A model generated the notes under the pieces. That model searched no databases and was not told the origin of the DNA. It saw only the letters and a program-made list of their open reading frames with translations. From Niebla homalea (lineage: Eukaryota; Ascomycota; Lecanoromycetes; Lecanorales; Ramalinaceae): a stretch of 64,000 nt of DNA. This document shows, in pieces, positions 39,962 to 50,391 of the stretch (position 1 is its first letter; the number at the start of each line of letters is the position of its first letter). Where the stretch lies: assembly GCA_019925105.1 (NCBI GenBank), contig JAHGAU010000039.1, positions 372,001 through 436,000 on the forward strand. Reading direction: 5' to 3'. The position numbers and the translations under genes were made by a program.

Positions 39962-40294
39962 TATTAATAGTTAACGTTATTTTTATACCGGTACTATAAT
40001 AATACGCTATATTATTATATTAAGGTAAGCCGTTAAGCCTTAATAAAGGGCCTTAATAACGGTTTTAATATACGTTATTTATAAACCGTAATTTAACAGA
40101 CGTAAAGCAGGGTAATTATTACTTTTACCTTAAGTAAAAACTATATTTTAATTCTTTTTAAGTTCTTTAAGAATTAATCTTATTATTAATCTACTTATTA
40201 AAGTAATACTTAAGTATCCAGACCTTAACGTTACGTCTTTTATACCTACCTTTACTAGTCCCGCCGGCGTGCCGCCAGCGGAGTCAGTCTAACA
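39962..40294 (+). repeat. G3 3' LTR
   Basis: Starts as RIP-changed tattaatagttaacg and ends as intact ccgccggcgtgccgccagcg then gagtcagtctaaca. The damage profile is the mirror of the 5' LTR. Confidence 0.92.
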
Positions 40295-40419
40295 CTTAAC
40301 GTTATAAGTATTAAGTTTTTGCGGTTATTAACAAGGCTAAAAGGCCGCGTATTAAGGAACGCCGGAATTAGCTTAGCTAGATCCGTAGTATAAATAAATC
40401 AATCAATCAATCAATCAAT

Positions 40420-41046
40420 ATTTATTTTAAACTTATCGCTTTAATTGAAAAAAAAAGGAAACCGTAATCGGCTAGTTTAACCCTAGTTCACCTTAAATAC
40501 TAACTCAATTTAAATAAAAACCTTTCCTTTATAGTTACTTACCTTAATATTATAACTGAGTTTTTATATTAATCCGATTAAAATTAATAATTATTTTAAA
40601 TCCTTAATTTATTATTTCCGTTAAAAATCTTTTACTTTTTAATATTATAGTCCGCGGTAAGGATTTAATAATAATATTAAGCTTAATCGGAAGGAAACGG
40701 CCTTAATTATATAACTTTATTTTTTTTTAACATTTAGATTTTATTTTAAATATTTTATTATATAGCTTTTTAAATTAACCTTATTTAATCTTAACTTTAA
40801 CCTTTTAACGTTAAATCCTAATAACCTTTTTTTACCGGCCTTATATAGTAATTAAGCTTATTTAAGGTTAACTATAAATACCGGTAAATTACCGGATATT
40901 TATTGTTGTTTTATTTATATTAATTATATAATTTACCGGATAAAAATTAAAGGCTCTTAATAAAATCGTTCCCTACCCTTAAAATATTTAATTATTCTGT
41001 AGTTTATTTTCCGCACTCAAAAATTCCATTCCGCCACGCTCGCCCC
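40420..41046 (-). mobile_element. SINE-like element S1, minus strand, 3' end missing
   Basis: Aligns base by base (with RIP differences) to S2 at 47886-48617. Its 5' end is at the right, where the minus strand begins ggggcgagcgtggcggaatgg. The last ~100 bp of the element, including its own tail, is replaced by the (aatc)n end of LINE E, which runs in the opposite direction. Either E inserted into S1 with loss of the end, or the junction arose by recombination. No ORF. Confidence 0.82.
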
Positions 41047-41360
41047 TAAGGTTTAAATTTAATAAAGGTTAATTATAAATTACTTTTTAAATCGTAATTG
41101 AATTTCTTAATTAAAGTTATAACTTAATTAATAAACGTAATTATTGGTTTTTAATTTATAGCGTCTTTACGTATATATTATATCTGATTTAATTAATTAA
41201 AAAGTTAATACTCCGGAATTCCAAATTAAAATAAAATTTAAGGGTATTATAAAGAAAACTTATTTTATTAAGGAGTTTTATTTAAGTTATATTATTTATT
41301 TTTAAAGTTTATTAATTATAAGTTTTATTTAATATATTCGGATTTATAAAGGTAAGTATT
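41047..41360. other. Unassigned RIP-damaged AT-rich sequence
   Basis: No motif recognised on either strand. Continues beyond the solo LTR at 41735; the two parts together are about 0.67 kb of some older element. Confidence 0.5.
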
Positions 41361-41729
41361 TGTTAGACAGGTCCGCCGGCTCACAGCTGGCGGGGCTAGT
41401 TAAAAGGGGTTTATAGAAGACGTAAAGTATAACTATAGATTTAATGTTTAAATTTAAAAGGTAAATTAATTCTTAAGGAATTATTAACTGGCTAAATATA
41501 AGCCTATCTTAAATAACCGGTTTTAAGGGTAGCTTGGATTACGATGGTAATAGCTTTAACCCCGGTTATGGTTATATATACCTATATATAAAAGGCTTAA
41601 ACTCCTGAAGCCTTTAGTTCTAAAAGCTACCGCTCAGACGGCTACGCCACTTAACCATAGCCCTTAAGTAAGCCGGTGCTTAGTATGCTTGGTATGCGCT
41701 AGGCGCTTACTGAGCGCTAGGCGCTAACA
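41361..41729 (-). repeat. Solo LTR of the G1/G2 family
   Basis: 369 bp, the same length as the G1 and G2 LTRs, bounded by tgttagac...gcgctaaca, with a perfect 5-bp duplication gtatt at 41356-41360 and 41730-41734. A lone LTR with its duplication is the usual product of LTR-LTR recombination. It is the least mutated copy of this LTR in the window and serves as a reference for the intact sequence. Orientation is opposite to G1. Confidence 0.95.
41583..41595 (+). promoter_or_regulatory. TATA-like box on the antisense strand of the G1/G2-family LTR
   Basis: tatatataaaagg, close to the TATA consensus, lies on the strand opposite to gag-pol. The other LTRs keep it in part: tataaaagg at 62296-62304 and tatatagaaag at 54947-54957. 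In a 3' LTR it points inwards, towards the antisense frame. Promoter function is inferred. Confidence 0.4.
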
Positions 41730-41734
41730 GTATT

Positions 41735-42089
41735 AAATACTTTTTAATAAAATTAATAAACTTAATTTTATAAATAATCTTAAGCCGCTTAATAAAGATA
41801 TAAACGTTACCGGTACCGTTAAAGTAACCAAGTTCTTTAATATAGAAACGGTTTTTTTTTAGGATAAAGTTAAAGATATAGTTTTTTCCTTCTTTTTCTC
41901 TTATAGGATATTATTATTATTAAAGTTTTTATTAATAAAAAAAATATTATATTTTTAATGCTTAAATTTACCATATGAAAATAAACATATCTTAAAAATA
42001 ATGACTTTATTAATAAGTTATTCATTTAACTTTTAAATCCTATCAATTTTAAGGTTTATTTCTTTAAATAATTTGAAAATATTATTATT
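41735..42089. other. Unassigned AT-rich sequence right of the solo LTR
   Basis: RIP-damaged. One plus-strand frame, about 41750-41920, is rather open (NKDINVTGTVKVTKFFNIE) and faintly recalls the protease/gag-pre-integrase zone of copia elements, but I cannot support a call. Confidence 0.4.
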
Positions 42090-42271
42090 TGTTAGACTGA
42101 CTCCGCTGGCGGCACGCCGGCGGGACTAGTAAAGGTAGGTGTAGAAGACGTAGCGTTACGGTCTGGATACTTAAGTATTACTTTAATAAGTAAATTAATA
42201 GTAAAATTAATTCTTAAGGAACTTAAAAAGAATTAAGGTATGGTTTTTACTTAAGGTAAAAGTAATAACTA
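42090..42271 (-). repeat. Partial LTR of the G3 family (element G4, 3' LTR end)
   Basis: Reads tgttagactgactccgctgg then cggcacgccggcgggac, the inverse of the G3 LTR end, and matches it for 182 bp before F sequence starts at 42272. With 63547-64000 it forms the remains of a minus-strand G3-family element split by F. Confidence 0.85.
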
Positions 42272-42415
42272 TGTTGGTGTATGGACCAAAAAGTGTAATA
42301 ATATATAAATAATAATTCTACCTGAAGGATGGGAGCATTATAAGGATGCCTGTCCTTTACGTATAAATAGGTATCCTATATTTATCAACACTTTTATATA
42401 TATATACGTATAATA
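42272..42415 (-). repeat. F LTR at its 3' end
   Basis: 144 bp. On the plus strand it starts with intact tgttggtgtatggacc and becomes RIP-changed towards the interior (atatatatatacgtataata against catgcatgcatgcacataac in the other LTR). Confidence 0.85.
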
Positions 42416-42559
42416 AATATTATTAAAAAAAAAGGCTATTATTTATAATAACGTTTAACTTAATATACCAATATAAATATTAATACTTAACAATACGTTA
42501 TACTCCCTATATCTTATATTCTTATGTAAAAGTCTTACCCAATTTTACGGGGGCGGCCG

Positions 42560-43812
42560 TAACTACGTTTAAGACGGAGCGTATAAGGAGTACCGGTAAA
42601 TAATAAGGGTATTACTTTAATAAATAATGAAGTAAATTTATTATAGCGGGTAATAATAACGTTATTGAATTCAGGATACGTAATATAGAATTTACGTAGT
42701 AAGTCTAGGTATAACTCTGATAACGGAAGCTTACTATTATATTCTATACTTTAAATAACTTATTTAATTAAGTATTTATTATTTCTTTCCTTATAAATAA
42801 TTCTTTTAATAATATACTTTTCTTTATTCTTAGAATTAACTTTAAAAATAAACGGCGTATTATGGTTTAATTATTTATTAAAAAAGTCTTTTATTAAATT
42901 ATTAATTAACTTAAGTATATTAATTAAAATAATTAATATTATTTTTATATTAATAAGTAATTTAAGCTTATATATAAAGTAATTGATTTTCTTAATAATA
43001 AGGAAAGGTCCGGCGTATTATTGATATAGCTTATAATTTTTAATATTAAAGATATTATACTTATAATATAATTTTAAATAGATTAAATCCTAAATATTAA
43101 ATTAAATTAATTTATAACTTTAATTATACCGGAACTTAATTATTATTTATATAAATTTTAATAAGTTTTATATTTTTTTATAATTTTATAGTTAAAATAT
43201 ATTATATTTAAGAATTAAAAAGGTTATTAAAAAGTTTAAAAAGTCACGGATATTTATATTATAATAAATTTTATTTAAAGTAAATTTAATTAACGTTAAC
43301 TTTAAATTATTTAAAATATTTTAAATATATAAAATAATATTTATTTAATTATAATCCGGATACGTAATTATAAAATAATATAATATGATTTTAACTATTT
43401 AATTAATCCGTTTTAATTAATAATTAATTTAAGGGTAATATATATTAAATATAAAAATATAAATATAAATTTTTTTAAATATAAATTTTTAAAATACGGA
43501 AATAAATTTATAATTTTTATTTAATATAATATTAAAGGGAATTCCTTATTTTTATCTTATTAATTCGGTTAATAATAACTTTACTTAATTATTAACCTGA
43601 AATTTTAAATTATTAAGGAATAAGAATACTTATTTAAAAAACTTATCGGTAATAATAAAGAATATATCGTAATTATATTAATTTAATAAAGCGATAATAA
43701 AATCTATATAAATTATATAAAAAATAATTAACGGGCTTAAAATTAATTAAGATAATTTATAAGGTATATACTTTTTAATTTAATTTAAATTATATTTAAG
43801 GTAATACGTAAT
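42560..43812 (-). pseudogene. pol: F integrase, C-terminal part
   Basis: Read leftwards: a FINGIFRRIIFDRDFRF-like opening near 43560 (second catalytic Asp kept as DRD), IYYPQINN then KRINQIVKIILYYFITYPD near 43440-43340 (family YHPQTDGQxERxNQxxExxLRxFxTxxPD), FNNLKLTLIKFTLNKIYYNINIRDFL (family xNNSxNxxTGxSPNELxYGxxxRD), then YAGPFLIIKKINYFIYKLKL near 43010-42960 (GPFKIxxKVGxxAYKLxLP). The N-terminal part lies beyond LINE D, at 50392 and above. Confidence 0.83.
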
Positions 43813-43832
43813 ATATTTCTATAACGAGAACG

Positions 43833-45715
43833 ATGGCGATGAACAACGGGACCACAGAGGTTTAAAACGATGCACATATATATAGCTTAAGTAATAGTAA
43901 GGCAAGTACCTTAAATAAAATAAGCGGAAGCGGAATAAGGGTAGAAGTAAAGGGGGTAAAAGGGTAAACGGTTCCTATTAACGGAAATAGTGGTAATTTA
44001 TATGGACGGCACGATAAATATATAATAAAGAATTCTTAAATTAAATAAAGAATTTATAGTTAATAAGATACGCGTAAAAGGACGTATATAATACGTAAAG
44101 GTAACGTAGTTATAAAGGGTAAATAAAGGATAAAAAAGACAAGGATAATACGCGGCGACGGACAGAAAATAAGCGGGGGCGGAAAAAGCTTTATTAAATA
44201 TATATAAATTAAGAAAGAGCCGGGTAAAGATAAAAAAGTATTAAATAATTAAAAATAAACTATAAAAAAGGGTAATTATTAAATATATAAAGGGAATATA
44301 ATAAGGGAAAAAATAATAAAAGCGTTAAAAAGTTTTTTTATAATTAAATAAAAGGATATTATACCAGAAACCTAATTAATACTATAGATTAAGTTACGGG
44401 GGGTGAAAAACTTTTACGTAAAAGCAAAAACGGGATTAAGGGATTTAAAGAGGTTACGCGGAGTTTAAAAGGTATTAATAAAAATACCAGCGAAAAGAAA
44501 TAAAAAAAATTAAAGAAATTATATATAAAATAAGGGAGCGACGGGAGAAGCTTTATAAATAGAAATAAAGGTAAGTTAAGTAATAAGGATTATAAAAGTA
44601 ATACTTATATTAATAATAAAAGAAATAAGAATTAAAAAGAAAACGGCGGTATTAAAAAAAATAAAAAAAATAATTATATAATTATTAAGTAAAAAAGAAA
44701 GGAATATAATTATAAAAACGAGCTTTTTATAATTAATAAAAGCGTTAAAAATAATAAAAGAACCATTAATAAAGTAAATTATTATAATATATAAGTTATA
44801 AAGTAAGGATATTTTCCTTAATATAACTTTATTAAAGGCGAAAAAAGGACTTAAGAAATTAAAAGGATAAACCGGTAAAAAAGAATATAAAACGGTAAAA
44901 ATATTAAGGTAATTATTTATTATTATAATAAACGGGATATATTTAATAAGGTTTATAAGAAAAGAAAAAAAAGGCTACCTTAAGACGGATAAAGAGGGAA
45001 AATATAGCTTTTTATCCCGGGTTAAAGATTATTAACTATAGCCTTCCCCCCGTAATAAAGAGGTTAAATACCCTTAACCGGATAAAGAAATATTTTACGG
45101 TTATTTTAAATATAATATCGATAAAGATATATAATAATATCCTTAATAAAGGGGTAATAAAAGGTAAATCCCTTAAATTAATAAGGCTATAAAATTGAAC
45201 GGCGGATATTTATTAATATTTTAAATATTAAGGGTACGGATATATTATTATGAGGTCTTTAAATAATACGAAATATACGGTATACGCCGGAGGGTATAAT
45301 ACGTATAAATACGCGGGCTTAATAATAAAGGGCTTAATAAAGAATACGTTAAAATACGTAATATATAAAAATTATAATTACTTAACGTAAGATTTACGGT
45401 ATATAATAAGGTTTAAAAAATTTTAATATAAAGAAATTAAGATAATAATTAAGGTTTAACGTTATAATTTATATGAATTTAAACCGGTAAAATAATTAAA
45501 AATAATTTTAAAATTTAAATAAAACCCGTTAAATAAAAAAGGATAAAACGTAATAATTAATAACGTAAAAAAAAGGAAGCTTATAGTAATATTAATCCTT
45601 AAAGCCAGCCGCTTAATTAACATAGTTATTATAATTAAAAAGCCGGAATAAATAACGTTTAATTTTAAAAAAAAAAAAAACTGTTTATATAAATAAAAGT
45701 TAATAAGGAAAACTT
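43833..45715 (+). pseudogene. LINE D ORF1, RIP-dead
   Basis: Starts M-A-M-N-N-G-T-T-E-V. Variant 5' codons relative to A-C show that this copy differs from the others before RIP. Stops follow within about 45 codons. The zinc-knuckle zone is near 45285-45350. Confidence 0.68.
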
Positions 45716-47885
45716 AATAAAAATTAATATATAATACGTTTATACTTTTAAGCGTAATATAATATAATATAAGTAAAAAAATAGTTAAAGTTATAATATT
45801 AATATTTAAATTTAAGAAAATAAAAAATATTAATATTATAATAATATAAAAGTTATTATATAGTTCATATCTACGTTTTTAATTAATCCGGGAAATAATT
45901 TTTATTTAACCTTTAAAGGAAACGAGAAAATACGGATATATTTCTTTATAAATAAAAAGTTAAATATAAATAATTAAGATATTATTTATTATAGAAAGAA
46001 TCTATATATATTTTAAATTGTATAAAAAGGAAATATTAAAAGGAACTTAAATATTTATAATACGTATAATCCGCTATTAATTTATAAAAAAAAGGCCCTT
46101 TATAATCCCGTTACTTAAGGAGGTTATAATTATACTTAATAAGTATTTTTTAATAAGAGACTTTAATCTTTATTATATTAAATAAAATAAAGAAAAACAT
46201 ATAATTAATTACGTTAAATTTAAGGAGTTATTAATAATTATTATCCGGTTTAATTTTACGTTATTAATGTTAAAAGGGATTATAATATAAGAAAATTAAG
46301 GATTTAAGATTATAATTAACTTAATATTTAATTTAAAAGGTATTATTAATATAGTTATTATATACGGGCTATAAAAGGACTTAAAATATAATTCGGATTA
46401 TATACCGATATAGATAACCCTAGATTAAACCGTTAATACGACCCTATTATTACCGGTAAGGAGGGCGTAAAAAATAATTAAAAAAGTAGAGATTTATATA
46501 AAAGCGGAGGAAACGATAATATAATTTACGGACCTTCCTTAATTAAATAATAAAGACCGGATCGACCTTTTTGTAAAATAAGTAATAAAAATATTAAATA
46601 AAATAATTAATAAGATAATCCCATTAATAAAACTTTTTTAAAGAGTTAAAATTTATTAAAATAAAGGGTATATAACTATAATTATAAAAGCGAAAAAATT
46701 AATTAAGTAAACTTTTAAATATAAGAATTAAGAAATACTTAATTAATTAAAAGTTACTTAAGAAAAAAAGAAAAATTATTAAAAAGGTTAAGTAAATATA
46801 CTTTTAATTTATAATATATAATTTAACGGTCTTATTTTATAATATTTAAAAGTTAATAAAATATAATAAAGAACGGAGTAAGAAATTAAAGTTTATTTTT
46901 AAATTCTTACCCTTTAAGAAACCCGATAATATATTAATTAATATCTTTAACGGTAAAATTAAAATTTTTAAAAGAATATTTTTCCCTCCTTTATTAAAAA
47001 TTAATTTAAATAATATTAATAACGTTATATACCCCGACCCCGTATTAATAAATAAGGTAATAATATAAAATATAATAATTAAAGCGATTAATAAATTAAA
47101 AAAATAAAGCCTTAAAATTAAATAAGATTTTTAATAAATTTTTATTAATAATAACCTTATTATTTAAAAGGGTTTTTACTTATTTTTTTTAAGTATATTT
47201 TAATATTAATTATTATTTATATAAATTTAAAAAAGTAAAAATAATTATCCTTAAGAAGTTTATTAAGCCGGATTATTTTAAAGTAAAATCTTATAGACTT
47301 ATTATACTTTTATATACGTTAAGGAAAGCCTTAAAGATAATAATAATAAAGATCCTTAATAACTATATAAAGAATTACGGATTTCTTTTTAATTAATAAA
47401 TAAAAATAAAAAAAGGTCGGTTAATAAAAATAGCCCTTAAAGGATTAATCGACGGTATATATATAATATAAAGTTACGGGAAGAAATATATTATAAATCT
47501 TTTTTTCTCGATATTATAAGTATTTTTAATAAAATAAATTATTAAAGGTTATTATATAACTTAAGGAAGAAGAAGATATTACTTTTCTTACTTAAGTAAA
47601 TAAAAAGTTTCTTAAATAATTAAGTTACGTTAATTAACTTAAGATAAAAAATAAATTTAATAAAGCCCGTTATAATAAGGATTCTTTAAAGATTATTTAT
47701 TTTTCTTATATTATTCTTATTTTTTAACGGTTTATTAATTAAGGAGTTTATTAAGTTAAAATAAAAAATTTAAGTTAAAAACTTTATTAACGACGTTTAC
47801 CTTTTAACCTATAATACCTTTATACGTATAAATTATTTAGAATTAAAATAGGCTTATAAAGTTTATCTTTAATAAATAAGAATTT

Positions 47886-48617
47886 GATTGATTGATTAAT
47901 TTGTTTATACACGAGTCTAGTTACTTTAAGTTAATTTCGGCATTCTATAATACTGGTAACTAGGCTACGGTTATTTTAATATTTATACTTATTTTAAACT
48001 TATCGCTTCAATTTAAAGAAAAAAAAGGAAACCGTAATCGGTTAACTTAACCTTAATTTACCTTAAATATTAACCCGATTTAAATAAAAACTTCTTTTTT
48101 ATAGTTATTTACCTTAATATTATAACTAAGTCTTTACGTTAATCCGATTAAAATTAATAATTACCTTAAATCCTTAATTTATTATTTCCGTTAAAAATTT
48201 TTTATTTTTTAACGTTATAACTTATAATAAAGATTTAATAATAATATTAAGCTTAATCGGGGAAAAGTAGTCCCGATTATATAACTTTATTTCTCTTAAT
48301 ACTTAAACTCCGTTTTAAATATTTCGTTATATAATTTTTCGGATTAACTTTATTTAATTTTAACTTTAACCTTTTAATATTAAATCCCCATAACCCCTTT
48401 TTACCGGCCCTACGTAGTAATTAAGCTTATTTAAGGTTAACTACGGGTACCGGTAAATTATTAGATATTTATTATTACTTTATCTATATTAATTACGTAA
48501 TTTACCGGATAAGGTTTAAGGGCTCTTAATGAAATCGTCCTCCACCCTTAAAATGTTCGATAATTCTATAGTTTATCTTCTGCACTCAAAAATGCCATTC
48601 CGCCACGCTCGCCCCCC
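47886..48617 (-). mobile_element. SINE-like element S2, complete, nested in LINE D
   Basis: 732 bp with a perfect 12-bp target duplication aaataagaattt (47874-47885 and 48618-48629). On the minus strand it starts gggggcgagcgtggcgg and ends ...tataaacaaattaatcaatcaatc. The 3' ~60 bp resembles the 3' end of the LINEs (gaatgccgaaattaactta against gaacgccggaattaactta, then agactcgtgtataa against agacccgtagtataa) and shares their aatc tail. No coding frame. These facts fit a SINE using the LINE's reverse transcriptase. Confidence 0.85.
48562..48606 (-). promoter_or_regulatory. Candidate RNA polymerase III promoter of S2 (A box and weak B box)
   Basis: On the minus strand tggcggaatgg (48595-48605) fits the tRNA A-box consensus TRGYNNARNNG. 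tatcgaaca starts 44 bp later, a partial match to B box GWTCRANNC at tRNA-like spacing. S1 keeps the A box (tggcggaatgg) but its B-box position is RIP-changed. Tentative. Confidence 0.4.
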
Positions 48618-50391
48618 AAATAAGAATTTATAAGGCTTAATTTATGTTATATAAATATAAGTTTATTTATATAATTAAAAGCTTAAGGCTATATGATATA
48701 ATAATTATAATAGACTTAAATAGAATTACGGTAAAGCCAGATATTAATATTAAAGTCCTTAACCTTTAAATAAATAAAAAGCTTAATTAAAAAAAACTAT
48801 ATAAGAAAAATTTAAAAGAAAATAACTTTATAAAAAAAAGGCTTTATTTATCTTATTATATCGATATAAAAAGTTACGTTATAAAAGGCCCGGATTATTT
48901 ATTAAGCTTTAATAAAGTTAATTATAATATATACTATAATTATTTAATATATATTTAAGGGTATTGCGGGATATTAAAAGAGCTTATTTAAATATTATAG
49001 AAAATCTAGAATTAATATTTAAGAATAATTAATAATACTTATAAAATAACCTTTATCCCGGTATTAAAGTTTGAAATCTTTATATTATTAATTAAAGTTT
49101 TATTAAATTAAATAATCGCTTAAATAAAATTAAAGAAATATATATATTTAATTATAATAATAGGAAATAAACGGATCCGTTAGAATCTTAATAAATTTTA
49201 AGTTAAAAGGAATAAATTAAAAATATTTATCCCTTTTTCTATTAAAACGAAATAAGAATAAGTTAAGAAAGAAATTAACCTTACCGGTATCCCGGAGGTT
49301 AATTTAAGCGTATATAAATTCCCGTTAAACGTAAAAAAAACTAAGATTAAAAGGATTTAAAGAGCGAAGGTTATAATAATTATTTTATAAATTATAATAA
49401 AGTAAATTGAATATTAACGGAGGTATAAGGACTTTATACCTTAAGGTTATTATTATTTAACTTTTAATAAAAAAAAGATTATTAATAAGTATCTTTATTA
49501 TTATAATATTATAAGGAAGGGTAATAACGTATTAATAATTTAACTCCGGATAAATAAAAACGGTTTAATTTACTTTTTATTTATTATATATATTAAAAAT
49601 CGGATAAATATTAGATATAAATATAAATAAAGAAAATAAAACGTTATATATATTTTTATTTTTTATTTTTTATTTACGGAAATTAAATTAAGACTTATAA
49701 TAAAAGTTAATATTTAGAATTACCGTTAAATATTATTTACGAAATAAAGTATCCGGGTAGCCGTTAAGTTTATAATATTTACCGGATTATTATTATAATT
49801 TAATTTCACTATAAAGATAAATAAAGTTATTAAAAATTTTACGGAAAAAGCCCGTTATTAATTAAAGAAGAAAAAAAGAAGCGGAAATTAACTATATTAA
49901 TTATATAAACCAGAAAGCATTTTTTATAACCGTAAAGATATAATAATAAATATTTATTAAAAATCCTTAAAGGAATTAACGGCGATAATAATATAAAAGG
50001 GATATATATTAAGTACGTAAATATTAATAAAAATATTTAAAGGTATTACGTAAAGTTAAGGTAATATAGATATATAAAGGAGCGGAAAAGTAATAAGCTT
50101 AAGGGTAGCCCTTATAAAAATATAATTATAATATTATAGATTTTCTTAAGGAAGTTAGAATATAAAAAGTATATAAATTAATTACGACTTTTTAAACGGC
50201 CGTTAATATCCTTTACCTTAAGGGATAAAGGATAAAGGCCTAGTAAATACCGGTTTTTATTTTAACGTTATAAGTATCAGGTTTTTATAATTATTAATAA
50301 GGCTAAAAGGCCGCGTATTAAGGAACGCCGGAATTAACTTAACTAGATCCGTAATATAAATCAATTAATCAATCAATCAATATTTCTATAA

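Larger units (their letters stand above)
32690..40294 (+). mobile_element. Chromovirus G3 (Ty3/gypsy), complete, nested in LINE E
   Basis: 7605 bp with LTRs at 32690-33030 and 39962-40294 and a perfect target duplication cttaa (32685-32689 and 40295-40299). LINE E reads straight across once it is removed. The LTR is related in layout to, but different in sequence from, that of G1/G2: the 5' end is tgttagcagctagcgcc and the 3' end gcggagtcagtctaaca. Interior order: gag with zinc knuckle, reverse transcriptase, RNase H, integrase, chromodomain, then 2.1 kb of 3' region with an antisense frame. A second copy of the family (G4) lies at the right edge of the window. Confidence 0.93.
31514..40418 (+). 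mobile_element. LINE E, 5'-truncated, split by G3
   Basis: Aligns with LINE B from about 7740 to its 3' end, in two pieces (31514-32689 and 40300-40418), about 1.3 kb net. The 5' truncation is usual for target-primed reverse transcription. The second piece carries the intact family 3' signature and (aatc)5 tail (about 40397-40418). No target duplication is evident: the left flank is the GC-rich island, the right flank is S1. Confidence 0.88.
45716..50360 (+). pseudogene. LINE D ORF2 (endonuclease, reverse transcriptase), split by S2
   Basis: Endonuclease: RDFNLYYI near 46160-46185 (family GDFNLHH). Reverse transcriptase: NFINDVYLLTYNTF at about 47779-47820 (FVDD with the first Asp turned to Asn). 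S2 inserts 66 bp further on, at 47886. C-terminal part 48630-50330 aligns with B and A. RIP-dead. Confidence 0.76.
43825..50379 (+). mobile_element. Tad-like LINE D, full length, nested in F integrase; holds S2
   Basis: About 5.8 kb net. A 12-bp duplication atatttctataa lies at 43813-43824 and 50380-50391. Eight bases (cgagaacg) separate it from ATG 43833. The tail is (aatc/aatt)n at about 50361-50379. F integrase sequence is collinear across it. It is interrupted by S2 at 47886-48617. Sequence is collinear with LINE B but more diverged than A is from B in ORF1, so D is a distinct or older subfamily. Confidence 0.92.

Noticed and set aside
42272..42415. Solo LTR of an independent element
   Set aside because: Length and sequence match 63403-63546, and the Ty3 coding series between them is in one orientation, so both are better read as the two LTRs of F.
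48606..48617. Functional tRNA gene at the SINE head
   Set aside because: The A box fits but the cloverleaf cannot be drawn and the B box is only partial; kept only as a possible SINE promoter.
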